Below the pieces are notes generated by a model. The model saw only the letters and a program-made list of their open reading frames with translations. It had not been told where the DNA came from and did not search any database. From Fibrobacterota bacterium (GTDB taxonomy: Bacteria; Fibrobacterota; Fibrobacteria; UBA11236): 34,898 nt of DNA. The stretch covers positions 1 to 34,898 of the forward strand of contig JAQBPN010000095.1 in the NCBI GenBank assembly GCA_028287505.1. Reading direction: 5' to 3'. Both the position numbers and the translations under genes were made by a program. Of the stretch, positions 1 to 7,608 are shown piece by piece (the stretch's first letter is position 1; each line of letters starts with the position of its first letter).

Positions 1-137
1 TGGAGAAATCAGGCCGCCTTGGTTCGGTGAAGCTGAAGTCCACGGAGCGCATCAAAGGCGGAACCGTGGAGGAGAAGACGCATATCCAGGCCAACAAAAA
101 GGATTTGGTCCGCTTCCAGATCGGGGCTACAGAGTGA
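1..137 (+). CDS. C-terminal fragment of a pilus/secretion assembly protein (PilN-like?)
   Basis: An open frame enters from the left edge (codons begin at base 3) and ends at a TGA at 135-137. About 44 C-terminal residues are visible, charged and without a membrane segment (ending RFQIGATE). The stop overlaps the GTG start of the next gene, so the two are translationally coupled in one operon. In type IV pilus clusters the gene before pilO is normally pilN, and a short soluble C-terminal end fits the periplasmic part of PilN or GspL. That identity rests on gene order only; no diagnostic motif is visible in this fragment. Confidence 0.6.
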   Translation, partial: EKSGRLGSVKLKSTERIKGGTVEEKTHIQANKKDLVRFQIGATE

Positions 138-715
138 AAAGAGCGACGTTCGGACGCTTTTCGGGCCAAGCCGCTTTCATCGGCGTCGCAGTGCTGCTGC
201 TGCTGGCTGCGGCGGTTCTTGGCGCGATCGGATGGCGCGCCTATGCGGAGGTTTCCGGGCAGGCTGCCCGGTATCGGGATTACAGGGCCCTGCAACGGGA
301 CGCAGGCAAAGCGGACAGTCTGTCCGCGGTTTACGAAAACATCCGCAAGGAAATCCAGGGCATCCGCGAGGCGTTGCCCGCGCAGAACCAGGGGTCCCAG
401 GTCCTCAACATTCTCGTTGAGGATGCGCGCAAATTGGATCTTGGCATCGCCGGCATCAATGCCCTCGATGAGATTCCTTTTCCCGGATACAAAGAATTGC
501 CGTTCGAGATCAATCTGACCGGCGGCTTCGCCAATCTTGTCCGGTATCTCCATTCCCTGGAGACGCGCGGCATGGTCCTGGAAGTCCGCAGCCTTTCCGC
601 GCATGCGGAGGCCATTAACAAGTCCCAGGTGACGGCGAAGCTGGAGTTGAGTGTTTTCGTCCCGGGAGAAGGCCGGGCCGAGACCGTTCCCGCAACGGTA
701 GGCGCCGCGCCATGA
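134..715 (+). CDS. PilO-like inner-membrane pilus assembly protein
   Basis: A 193-residue protein with a GTG start that overlaps the previous stop. Residues about 13-35 form one hydrophobic membrane segment (AAFIGVAVLLLLAAAVLGAI). A charged, probably coiled-coil stretch follows at about 40-80 (RDYRALQRDAGKADSLSAVYENIRKE read in part), then an alpha/beta domain with a PilO-like pattern (LPFEINLTGGFANLVRYLHSLE in part) at about 120-145. Length and architecture match PilO/GspM-type proteins, which pair with PilN in the periplasm and link the cytoplasmic motor to PilP and the secretin. The next gene starts inside its stop codon (ATGA), so it is one operon with 712-1164. Family assignment comes from architecture and context rather than from a catalytic motif. 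Confidence 0.75.
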   Translation: MKRATFGRFSGQAAFIGVAVLLLLAAAVLGAIGWRAYAEVSGQAARYRDYRALQRDAGKADSLSAVYENIRKEIQGIREALPAQNQGSQVLNILVEDARKLDLGIAGINALDEIPFPGYKELPFEINLTGGFANLVRYLHSLETRGMVLEVRSLSAHAEAINKSQVTAKLELSVFVPGEGRAETVPATVGAAP

Positions 716-1164
716 AAAAGACCTTTATGACCCTTCTGGTTTCCGCCGTCGCGGTTTGGGGCTACGTGGTGGTGCAAATCGTGTTGGTCCTGATCGGGAA
801 GGGTGAAACGATGAGCGGAGTCCGGGCATCCTCTTCCATGCCTGCCATCGCCATGCTGGCCCGGCCACGGGCCGCCCTGGACACGAGCTTCCGGGATCCG
901 TTCCAATCCTACTTGTACTCCCAGAAACCCGCCCCCGTGGTCGTCAAATCGGCGCAGCCTGCCGTGCTCAAAGTCATCGAACCTCCTAAGGCCGTGCTCA
1001 GCGGCATCCTTTGGGGGGATGAACCGGTGGCCATCCTCAAGCAGGACGGCCAGACCGAGTTGGTGAAAAAAGGCGCCGCCGTCTGGGACTTGAAGGTCGT
1101 GCGCATCGAGCGCAACCAGGTGGTGGTCCAGAAGCAGGGTCGGCAATTCACTCTCGGGTACTGA
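712..1164 (+). CDS. PilP/GspC-like pilus or secretion periplasmic protein
   Basis: A 150-residue protein starting at an ATG that overlaps the previous stop by four bases. It has an N-terminal membrane anchor (about residues 5-28), a proline- and alanine-rich linker (about 45-90), and a compact C-terminal beta domain (about 95-150) with the PilP/GspC homology-region pattern: LSGILWGDEPVAILK, a central KGAAVWDLKVVRIE and a terminal QGRQFTLGY. Such domains bind the secretin N-domains and connect the inner-membrane platform to the outer-membrane pore. GspC and PilP share this fold, so the choice between type II secretion and type IV pili is open; the pilin-like genes downstream fit either. Its TGA shares one base with the next ATG. 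Confidence 0.7.
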   Translation: MKKTFMTLLVSAVAVWGYVVVQIVLVLIGKGETMSGVRASSSMPAIAMLARPRAALDTSFRDPFQSYLYSQKPAPVVVKSAQPAVLKVIEPPKAVLSGILWGDEPVAILKQDGQTELVKKGAAVWDLKVVRIERNQVVVQKQGRQFTLGY

Positions 1165-2528
1165 TGGACCCGCGAGCCGGGAATCGGCAGCGGGGCGCGG
1201 CCCTGGCTTTCGTGCTGGCCCTGCTCGTCATCATCGGCATCCTGGTCGGCCTCACTTGGCGGACCATCCGTTCCAACAACTCCCTTGCGGCCATGGATCG
1301 GGGCGATGCCCAGGCCCGCCTGCTCGCTTTGGCCGGAGCGGACTATGCCGTGGCCAAGGTCGGACCGCCGGGGCCCACCCAGGATTTGGGATACGCCAGC
1401 GAAGGCTTGCACTATAGCCTCGACGATTCCGGGCGGGCTTTCGATCTCACCGTGCGGACCCATGGGCTGTTCGCCCGGGCCAGGTCGATCGGAAAAACGG
1501 ACCTGCCCCGGCCCGGTCGATCCCGGGAATATCCGGCCATACTGGGACAATTGCTCGATCTGGGCAAGCTTCCCGCCCTGGGTCTTCTCAACCATGAGGG
1601 AAACATGGTTCTGGCAGGTAACGCACAGGTGACTGGGCCGGTGATGCTTTGGAGGGGCGATATACGCAAGGCCACGGATTACAACGTGCGTTGGACCGGA
1701 AAGGCGGGCCATTCCGGCGCGGTATGGGACAGCACCGCTCCCGCCTGGAAGCTGGCGGTCGCGGATTTCCGGCGCGCGGACGCCTGGATGAAGGCCCAGG
1801 AGGACATCCTGGCCGCGCGCGATTTTTCCAAGGATACGGATTACGATAGCGGCATGGTGAAGGACCTGCTCTTGCCGGATTCCGCCGTGATTGCGGACAG
1901 CGTGATGAGGGATACGCGCATTCTCGCCGACCGGGTATTGCGGATCGGGACGGGAACGAAACTCTCCAATTGCAAACTGGTGTCCCGCCGGGTCATCATC
2001 GAAGGCGATGCGTCCCTGGAGCGGACTTTGGTGTACGCGGCCCGCACCATCCATATCCTGGGGGGGCGCATCCTTGGCGGGCAATTCCTGGCCGGGGACA
2101 GCATCAGGATCGCGACGGGCCAACCTCTTCAGGGCTATCCGGTTTTCTACGCCCAGGGCAGGATGTCCAATCGCGGCAAACCGGATTCCGCCGCGGTGGG
2201 CGCAGTGGAATTGGTAAAAACCACTGGGGAAGGGTTGTTCTTTTCCGCCTGCAAGGATCATTCGCCTTATGATCAGGAGGTCCGTCTTTCCATCAGCCCG
2301 GGCTCGCACCTTGCCGGACTGCTTTTCACCCCCTGCTACGCCCGCATGGAAGGGTCCCTGGAAGGCAGCTTGATCTGCCACAATCTCAAGTTCGAATATA
2401 AGGGAACTATTTGGCTGGGCCATCTCAAAGACGGCCAAATCAATGCCATGTCCGGCCGGAAGGTGATCCCGGCGCCCCTGCTGTTCCCGGGTTTTCCGCC
2501 GGCCGCTTTCGCGGGGAGGGGACCATGA
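1164..2528 (+). CDS. PilX/GspK-like pilin-type protein with a large beta-rich C-terminal domain
   Basis: A 454-residue protein whose N-terminus looks like a class III pilin: QRGAALAFVLALLVIIGILVG at about residues 8-28, with RG before the hydrophobic helix and no glutamate at position +5, as in PilX and GspK. The rest is far longer than PilX. Residues about 230-330 show short repeated hydrophobic strands (for example TRILADRVLRIG, CKLVSRRVIIEGD, TLVYAARTIHILGG) that suggest a right-handed beta-helix of bactofilin type. Near the C-terminus SLEGSLICHNLKFEY continues the pattern. It overlaps its neighbours by 1 and 4 bases, so it belongs to the same operon. A role at the pilus or pseudopilus tip is inferred; the beta-helix reading is from pattern only. 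Confidence 0.7.
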   Translation: MDPRAGNRQRGAALAFVLALLVIIGILVGLTWRTIRSNNSLAAMDRGDAQARLLALAGADYAVAKVGPPGPTQDLGYASEGLHYSLDDSGRAFDLTVRTHGLFARARSIGKTDLPRPGRSREYPAILGQLLDLGKLPALGLLNHEGNMVLAGNAQVTGPVMLWRGDIRKATDYNVRWTGKAGHSGAVWDSTAPAWKLAVADFRRADAWMKAQEDILAARDFSKDTDYDSGMVKDLLLPDSAVIADSVMRDTRILADRVLRIGTGTKLSNCKLVSRRVIIEGDASLERTLVYAARTIHILGGRILGGQFLAGDSIRIATGQPLQGYPVFYAQGRMSNRGKPDSAAVGAVELVKTTGEGLFFSACKDHSPYDQEVRLSISPGSHLAGLLFTPCYARMEGSLEGSLICHNLKFEYKGTIWLGHLKDGQINAMSGRKVIPAPLLFPGFPPAAFAGRGP

Positions 2529-2917
2529 ACGGATTCCTCGCGCGACGCTCTCCCCGGAACGGAAGCGATTCCCACCGGGGAAGTGGTGGGTTCACCCTGG
2601 TGGAAACCTTGGTCGCCATGTCCCTGGTTTGCGCGGTTCTGCTGCCCGCATGCTTCTGGCTCTACCAATCGCGGGCCAGCCGGGCGGCCTGGGAACGCTT
2701 CCACGCCTTGCAGATATTGGAGATGAAGATGAACCGGGCGGTCCTGCTGCGCCAGGGGACGGATTGGAGCGGAGAGGTGCCGGAACCGGGTTATCTGCGC
2801 CTGGAGATAAAGGCCGTCCGCGACGGGGCGGAGACGCGCTTGGTGGGGACGGCGAAGGATCGCAAGGGCAGGCTGGTCACCGGATTGCAGGCCGCGTATT
2901 TCGAGGGCAAACCGTGA
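2525..2917 (+). CDS. Prepilin-type minor pilin (PilV/GspI-like)
   Basis: A 130-residue protein starting at the ATG that overlaps the previous stop by four bases. It carries a clear type IV prepilin signal: a 22-residue basic leader, then G/FTLVETLVAMSLVCAVLL, with cleavage expected between Gly and Phe and the conserved Glu at mature position 5. The rest is a short pilin-like domain. An in-frame ATG-less extension further upstream is not needed. The position between a PilX-like and a PilW-like gene matches the minor-pilin order fimT-pilV-pilW-pilX loosely, or gspI-gspJ-gspK in reverse. It would be processed by a prepilin peptidase (PilD) not encoded in this window. Confidence 0.8.
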   Translation: MNGFLARRSPRNGSDSHRGSGGFTLVETLVAMSLVCAVLLPACFWLYQSRASRAAWERFHALQILEMKMNRAVLLRQGTDWSGEVPEPGYLRLEIKAVRDGAETRLVGTAKDRKGRLVTGLQAAYFEGKP

Positions 2918-3396
2918 TGGGCTTGCGCCACAACCGAATGGGAGGCCTAACGGAAATCCGGACGGAAAGCGGGATCACCCTGGTGGAACTGCTGGCCGCG
3001 CTGCTCATCTCCGCGTTCATCATGGTCATGGCATCCCGCATCTTCCTGTCCGGAAATCTCCAGTTCCTGCAGCGCACGTCCGAATCGGAACGGCTGGGCG
3101 AATTGCACCGTCTGAAGGGGATGCTCCAGGGAGCCCTCAAAACCGAAGTGGAACGTTGCGCCTCCGGCAAACTCTGGCTGCGGCAAGACGACAAGGAGAA
3201 GGAACTGGCGGTGATGGTGAAAGAGCATTTTCCCAACCTTACCGGTTCGGAATTCAATTGCCTGGAACCGTCGGCCGACGCCGCTTCCCTGGTGGAATGG
3301 AAGGACCGGTTCCAGCCGGCCTTGGTGGAATACCGGGTAATCCTGAAGCAGAAAAACGGGAAAACGGATACCCTCGCGGGGTCCTGGATCAAGTAG
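2917..3396 (+). CDS. Prepilin-type minor pilin (PilW/GspJ-like)
   Basis: A 159-residue protein. ATG 2917 shares its first base with the previous stop; an in-frame GTG at 2914 is an alternative. Residues about 18-40 contain ESG/ITLVELLAALLISAFIMV, a class III prepilin cleavage site with Glu at mature position 5. The mature domain is charged and polar with Cys at about residue 82 and 108, compatible with a GspJ/PilW minor pilin. It is the last member of the overlapping operon, and the next 147 bases contain no clear terminator. Family level (prepilin) is firm; the exact subunit name is inferred from order. Confidence 0.8.
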   Translation: MGLRHNRMGGLTEIRTESGITLVELLAALLISAFIMVMASRIFLSGNLQFLQRTSESERLGELHRLKGMLQGALKTEVERCASGKLWLRQDDKEKELAVMVKEHFPNLTGSEFNCLEPSADAASLVEWKDRFQPALVEYRVILKQKNGKTDTLAGSWIK

Positions 3397-3478
3397 ACCC
3401 GGGCTTATTTCAACGTGCCTCATGCCGCAGCATTTTGGGGTGCGCAATATTACTTCTTCAAAAAGAAGGAGGATTTTG

Positions 3479-3543
3479 ATGAACCCTGAGAAGTGGATGT
3501 TTATTCAAAGGGGCGTGATTTAATGAATGGCGAAAGGCACTGA
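3479..3543 (+). other. Two stacked mini-ORFs ahead of the secreted orphan gene
   Basis: A strong ribosome-binding site (AAGAAGGAGG, ending about 3473) precedes ATG 3479, which opens a 14-codon ORF (MNPEKWMFIQRGVI) ending in TAA 3521-3523. That stop overlaps ATG 3523, which opens a 6-codon ORF (MNGERH) ending in TGA 3541-3543, and the 194-residue gene starts at the next base. The best Shine-Dalgarno sequence in the stretch thus serves a tiny ORF rather than the main gene. Either these are coupled leader peptides, or the remains of a decayed gene. Both readings are inferred from sequence only. Confidence 0.35.
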
Positions 3544-4128
3544 ATGCAACTTCCTCGTATTTTTTTCGCCTTGATACCGCTTTTTTTCATCGGCTTCTCC
3601 CACGCGAAGCCCTTCATAACCCATCAGCTTGAAGCGCCAGATGGGCGGTTTGTGGCATACAGATATTTCGAAGAGGCAGGCAAGAACCACGACGTTATCC
3701 AGATTTCAATTATTCCAAAGGGAGGTGAGCTTCCGGCTAAAGGTAATGTAGTTGAATCCGCCTTGGCATTCGATCCGAGCAAGTGGAATGGGGATACCTT
3801 AATCGTCAAAGTCGCCCCAAAAGTCGATTACAAGAGCGTGAGCAAATCCGCGCAAGGGCATCCCATTCGTTATATCATGGTGTTTACAAAGTCCATGACC
3901 TTTCACGCGCGTTCTTCCCGGCAAAAGGGGGATTCAACGTTTTTCTCCCCTTCCTTTTTGCAAATACTCAAGACGGGTTTCGAGACCTTCTCCATTCCCT
4001 CATTTTCCATCACGGCGAAATCGGAATCCGAAATCCACTTCAAGGGATTCGAAAGGACGGATAAGATGCCGGCGGGAGAAGCCGAAATCGACCGGACGGT
4101 GAAGTACGAAGGCATCGTGTACCTGTGA
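3544..4128 (+). CDS. Secreted hypothetical protein
   Basis: A 194-residue protein that I do not recognise. Residues 1-21 are a typical Sec signal peptide (IFFALIPLFFIGFSHA, cleavage expected after SHA), so the mature form should be periplasmic or secreted. The rest is rich in beta-type alternation and Lys/Ser, with no cysteine and no known motif. The start is ATG 3544, directly after a TGA, with an AAAGG ribosome site in the preceding mini-ORF. Base composition is clearly lower in GC than the flanking genes (close to 50 % by eye), which may mean recent acquisition. It points the same way as the pilin operon but is separated by about 150 bases. No function is proposed. Confidence 0.75.
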   Translation: MQLPRIFFALIPLFFIGFSHAKPFITHQLEAPDGRFVAYRYFEEAGKNHDVIQISIIPKGGELPAKGNVVESALAFDPSKWNGDTLIVKVAPKVDYKSVSKSAQGHPIRYIMVFTKSMTFHARSSRQKGDSTFFSPSFLQILKTGFETFSIPSFSITAKSESEIHFKGFERTDKMPAGEAEIDRTVKYEGIVYL

Positions 4129-4390
4129 GGCACCGGTAACGACCGTTACCCGCCTTCCTTCTGCCTGCCGATCCTGAAGGCGCCTCCGAGGTCATCGCAG
4201 TCGGTGGCCGGCCAAGCGCGTCTCCGATGACGAAGAGGACGCTTTCGACCGCGATGACCAGCTTTTTCCTTCGAGAGAATGCCTTGTATCGGGCCTCCTT
4301 GTTTGCCTCTGGAATAAGTTTTAGGTAGGAGCGGGGACGAAAAGTTTCTCTGAAAACCTTAAAATGGGCCGCTTAGAGGGATGGCATCCC
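4129..4390. other. Intergenic stretch between convergent genes
   Basis: No gene is supported here. A small inverted repeat (GGTAAC-gacc-GTTACC) lies just after the stop of the secreted gene, without a T run. Another (AGGGAT-ggc-ATCCCT, 4377-4391) abuts the stop of the dsbD-like gene on the minus strand. Either could help end transcription, but neither looks like a strong intrinsic terminator. The minus strand has an open frame without a start codon through 4040-4372 that could be a gene remnant. Confidence 0.4.
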
Positions 4391-6715
4391 TTAAGGCGAC
4401 GATACCCGGTTCATCGTCGTCTTCGGCCCGGCCTCCACCTTCGCCAAGGCTTCCAGCAGAATCCCCGGCGACAACACCTCCGGCAGCATCACAAAGTCAT
4501 CCATCCCGTTCCCGCTATACAGCACGTACAGGGGAATGCTGTTCCGCCCGTACTTGGCCAAGGCATGGGCAATCGCCTCATCGCGCAGCGTCCAATCCGC
4601 CTTCAACAGGTTCATCTTCAAAGCCAGGAACTTCTGCGTCACCTCGGAGGAACTGAACGCCACCTTTTCGTTCACCTTGCAGCTCAGGCACCAGTCCGCG
4701 GTGAAGTCCACGAATACGGGCTTGCCCTGGCTCACCAGGTCCATCACCCGCGCTTCGGAAAAGGTTTCCCATTGGAGTTCTCCGGGAACCGCCGGCCCGC
4801 CCGCGCCCGCGGTGGCCATGCCGATGGATTTGGGTTTCGACTCCCGGATTTGATCCATGTAGACCAGCACCAGTACGAAGGCGGGGATGAATACCACCAG
4901 GGCCACCAGGGCCGCCACCACCCGCACGGGGGTGGTGCGATGCAGCGCCGTCCACTTGCCCAGAATCCAGGCGCTCAGGCCCGCCAGCAGCAGAACGAAC
5001 AACAGGGCGATCAATGCATCCACGCCCGCCTGTTTGCCCAGCACCCAGGCCAGCCAGATGGCGGTGGCCAGGAGCGGAAAGCCCATGAATTGCTTGAGGT
5101 GTTCCATCCATTCGCCCGGCTTGGGAAGGAACTTCATCAGACCGGGAAAGCCCGACAAGACCAGGTAGGGCGCGGCCATCCCCAGGCCCAGGAAGGTGAA
5201 GACCAGCATGGCGTAATAGGGCGGCTGGGTGAAGGCGTAGCCCATGGCGGAACCCATGAAAGGAGCCGTGCAGGGCGTGGCGACCACGGTGGCGGTCACG
5301 CCCGCCATGAAGGATCCGAGCCATCCGCTCTGGGTGCCGGTGCCTCCGATGCGCGTGAACATGTAGCCGAGTTCGAACACGCCGAACAGGTTGAGGCTGA
5401 AGAAGAAGAACAGGGCGCACAGGACCACCAGGAAGCCCGGGGATTGCAATTGGAAGCCCCAGCCCAGTTCCGATCCGCCGCTGCGGAGGATGAGCAGCAG
5501 CCCCGCCAGGATCCAGAAGGAGATCAGCACGCCGGCGGTGAAGATGAGGCCGTGGGAGAAAATCTTCCAGCGGGATTCGCCCGCGCGTTTCACGAAGTCG
5601 AAGATTTTCAGGGAGAGCACGGGAAGCACGCAGGGCATGAGGTTGAGGATGAGGCCGCCCATGAAAGCCAGGGAGAGCATGAGCAACAGTTTCGTGAATC
5701 CGGCTTGCGGCGCTGCGCCGCCGACGGGACCGGAAAGGGTGGCGGGAGAGATGGCGGGAACGGATGCGATGGCGGCGGCACCCGGGTCGGATGCGGATCC
5801 GGCGGATCCATTTTTGACCGCGCCGAAAGTGGGGGCGGACAGGGCGACGGGTTTTACCTTGCCGCGTTGGATGGCGACCCGGACCTGCACGGCCTTGGCC
5901 TTGGCGGCGTTCCAGCCGGATTCGGAAACGGCCACGCCGGTCAGGCTGTCAGGGCCTTTGGCGCCTTCTTCCGGGGTAATGGACTTGAGGTCCAAGGCGT
6001 ACCCGCCCTGGATGGGGTAGAAGGCCTGGGGCGCGGCGTTTTCCAGGAGGTCGGATTCATCGGGGAAGAAGGACAGGGAGGCGAGCGTGGCGCCCGGAGG
6101 CGGGGTGGCGATCAGGGTGAGGGTGGAGTCGATTGCGAGGGCGGAGAATTTCCAGGCGGAGGTTTGCAACGGCAGGGCGGCCCGGGCCGCGGTGAAAAGG
6201 GCGGCATGGGCCGGGTCGGCGGGGGGTAACGCCGATGTTTCCGTGGCCGGAAGGCTGAGCGAGAGTTCCGCGCTGCCGGGAAGACATATGTCCTTGCAGA
6301 CCACCCATTTGGCTTTGGCCTTGAGCTCGGATTTGCCCGCGGGCAGGTTGGCGGGGGCGGTGATTTCCACCGGCAGCAGGACTTCGCCTTCATACCCGTA
6401 GTTCATCAGCGGGGGGACATCGATGCGCTCGGGATGGGGCCATTGGATGGGAGACGCCGTGAAACCCTTGGGGAGCGTCCAATCCAGGGAGACGGGAAGG
6501 CCGGCATCGCCGGGGTTTTTCCAGTAGACGTGCCAATGGGGTTCGAGCTTGAGATGGAGCCCGGCCCAGAAGGTTTTGCCGGGGGCGATACCGGTGGATT
6601 CGGAGAGGAGTTCCGCTTCGACGTGCTGGGGCTTGGCCCGTTCGGCGGCGGCGGCCGGGAGCAGGGCGGCGAGGCACAGGGTGGGGAGGAGTCGGAACAG
6701 CGAAGCAATGCGCAA
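4391..6715 (-). CDS. dsbD: DsbD/ScsB-family thiol:disulfide interchange protein
   Basis: A 774-residue inner-membrane protein that moves reducing power from cytoplasmic thioredoxin to the periplasm. It has a signal peptide (about 1-24), a periplasmic beta-rich N-domain (about 30-330) with the pair C140/C144 (WVVCKDIC), then eight or so membrane helices (about 345-620) with the redox cysteines C362 (NLMPCVLPVLSLK) and C482 (VVATPCTAPFMG). A C-terminal thioredoxin-like domain carries C676-L-S-C679 (DFTADWCLSCK). The N-domain (HWHVYWKNPGDAGLP) is of the ScsB/DsbC-corrector type rather than classical E. coli DsbD alpha. The start appears to be TTG 6713-6715, with AAGGGG six bases upstream; no ATG is in frame nearby. 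All three cysteine pairs are intact. Divergent from crcB. Confidence 0.93.
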   Translation of the reverse strand: MRIASLFRLLPTLCLAALLPAAAAERAKPQHVEAELLSESTGIAPGKTFWAGLHLKLEPHWHVYWKNPGDAGLPVSLDWTLPKGFTASPIQWPHPERIDVPPLMNYGYEGEVLLPVEITAPANLPAGKSELKAKAKWVVCKDICLPGSAELSLSLPATETSALPPADPAHAALFTAARAALPLQTSAWKFSALAIDSTLTLIATPPPGATLASLSFFPDESDLLENAAPQAFYPIQGGYALDLKSITPEEGAKGPDSLTGVAVSESGWNAAKAKAVQVRVAIQRGKVKPVALSAPTFGAVKNGSAGSASDPGAAAIASVPAISPATLSGPVGGAAPQAGFTKLLLMLSLAFMGGLILNLMPCVLPVLSLKIFDFVKRAGESRWKIFSHGLIFTAGVLISFWILAGLLLILRSGGSELGWGFQLQSPGFLVVLCALFFFFSLNLFGVFELGYMFTRIGGTGTQSGWLGSFMAGVTATVVATPCTAPFMGSAMGYAFTQPPYYAMLVFTFLGLGMAAPYLVLSGFPGLMKFLPKPGEWMEHLKQFMGFPLLATAIWLAWVLGKQAGVDALIALLFVLLLAGLSAWILGKWTALHRTTPVRVVAALVALVVFIPAFVLVLVYMDQIRESKPKSIGMATAGAGGPAVPGELQWETFSEARVMDLVSQGKPVFVDFTADWCLSCKVNEKVAFSSSEVTQKFLALKMNLLKADWTLRDEAIAHALAKYGRNSIPLYVLYSGNGMDDFVMLPEVLSPGILLEALAKVEAGPKTTMNRVSSP

Positions 6716-6735
6716 TGGGCGCCCCTTTTTTTTCC

Positions 6736-6893
6736 CATAATATACCCACCCTGCCGGGAAATCCAGAGGCCGCGGCCGGAAATTCGCGTATACAAAAGGA
6801 TACGCGCTATTTGGGAGGATTAAGCCGCCCGATGCGGGGAAAGCGGCGTCTTTTCCCTATATTTTGCGGGGAAGAGAGGAAAAGGAAAAAGAG
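6736..6893. promoter_or_regulatory. Divergent promoter region and crcB leader with an inverted repeat
   Basis: This gap separates the divergent dsbD-like and crcB genes, so both promoters should lie here. A perfect 7-base inverted repeat (CGCGTAT, 6785-6791, and ATACGCG, 6800-6806, loop of eight) sits in the middle. A second 5-base stem (GCCGC 6824-6828, GCGGC 6843-6847) lies closer to crcB. Reading the minus strand, TATTAT around 6736-6742 could be a -10 box for dsbD. The first repeat could be an operator or a structured leader. The conserved core of the fluoride riboswitch was looked for and not found. Confidence 0.35.
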
Positions 6894-7283
6894 ATGCAAT
6901 TCATCTGGGTCGGAATCGGCGGGGCGTTGGGTTCGGTGCTGCGTTTCCTGGTGCAGGCCAGGCTGCAGTCCGCCTATCCGGGAAACTTCCCCATGGGTAC
7001 CTTGGGCGTTAACCTGATGGGTTCCCTGGTCATCGGGCTTTTGGGCGGCTGGTTCCTCTCCAATCCCGTATCCAACAATCTCAGGCTTTTCCTGATGGTG
7101 GGGATCCTGGGCGGATTCACCACCTTCTCTTCCTTCGCCCTGGAAAACCTGATCCTGGTCCGGGAAGGGCACATGAAGGCCGCGTTGCTCTATCTCCTGA
7201 CCAGCAATACCCTGGGGATAGGCCTGGCGTTCGGGGGATTCCTGCTGGCGCGCCTGCTCAGCCGTTCCGCCGCAGGGCCTTGA
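6894..7283 (+). CDS. crcB: Fluoride channel CrcB/FluC
   Basis: A 129-residue protein with four membrane helices that exports fluoride as a dual-topology homodimer in the inner membrane. Diagnostic motifs are present: GGALGSVLRF (9-18, with the conserved Arg), PMGTLGVNLMGS (33-44, with the pore Asn40) and GGFTTFSSF (73-81, the phenylalanine-box and sodium-site region). ATG 6894 is chosen because it follows a purine-rich ribosome site (GAGGAAAAGG) and gives the usual family start; an in-frame TTG at 6864 would add ten charged residues and is unlikely. Length is normal. A single copy is present, consistent with homodimeric FluC. Its last 26 bases overlap the 3' end of the convergent cytochrome gene. 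Confidence 0.95.
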   Translation: MQFIWVGIGGALGSVLRFLVQARLQSAYPGNFPMGTLGVNLMGSLVIGLLGGWFLSNPVSNNLRLFLMVGILGGFTTFSSFALENLILVREGHMKAALLYLLTSNTLGIGLAFGGFLLARLLSRSAAGP

Positions 7284-7608
7284 GGTAGGCCACCACATCG
7301 TCCAGATCCGTCTGGGGCAATTCCTCTTTGTCGAAGGCGGGCATGGCGCCCATTCCGTGGCGCGCCTGGAATCCCAGCAGGAAGCCCGGCAGGGGTTTGT
7401 TGTTCAGGGACGGGCCCAGGCCCGCATCGCCGCCGGGATGGCACTTGTCGCATTGGTTCATGAAAACGACCTGGCCGTGGGCTACTTTCGGATTGGAAAC
7501 GTCCAGGGATCCGCGCAAGGGTTCGCTGCGCCGGCCGGCGGCGCATCCGAAAAAGAACCAGGATCCGAGCGCGCAGGACAGCAGAACGATTCGCACACGC
7601 GTTTTCAT
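7258..7608 (-). CDS. Lipoprotein-like c-type cytochrome
   Basis: A 116-residue protein with one haem-binding motif C53-D-K-C56-H57 and a likely distal ligand Met89 (GAMPAF), the plan of a small class I cytochrome c. The N-terminus is a signal peptide ending in WFFFGC (Cys22), probably a lipobox although Phe at -2 and -3 is unusual. The ATG overlaps the stop of the upstream dehydrogenase by four bases (ATGA), so the two are translationally coupled. In such pairs the cytochrome takes electrons from the PQQ dehydrogenase and passes them to the respiratory chain. Haem attachment needs a cytochrome c maturation system not encoded here. The 3' end overlaps crcB on the other strand by 26 bases. Confidence 0.88.
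   Translation of the reverse strand: MKTRVRIVLLSCALGSWFFFGCAAGRRSEPLRGSLDVSNPKVAHGQVVFMNQCDKCHPGGDAGLGPSLNNKPLPGFLLGFQARHGMGAMPAFDKEELPQTDLDDVVAYLKALRRNG

Noticed and set aside
909-2438. Minus-strand frame of 509 residues opposite the pilin-like genes
   Set aside because: The plus strand carries overlapping genes with pilin signals. This frame has no motif and no ribosome site.
4040-4372. Minus-strand open frame with plausible residues (RPRSYLKLIPEANKEARYKAF)
   Set aside because: It has no start codon in its plausible part and runs antisense into the secreted gene. It may be a remnant of a lost gene, but no family was recognised.
4364-6229. A 621-residue open frame on the plus strand
   Set aside because: It lies wholly opposite the dsbD-like gene, whose cysteine motifs are certain, and reads as a His/Gly/Gln-rich, repetitive shadow typical of the antisense of GC-rich genes.
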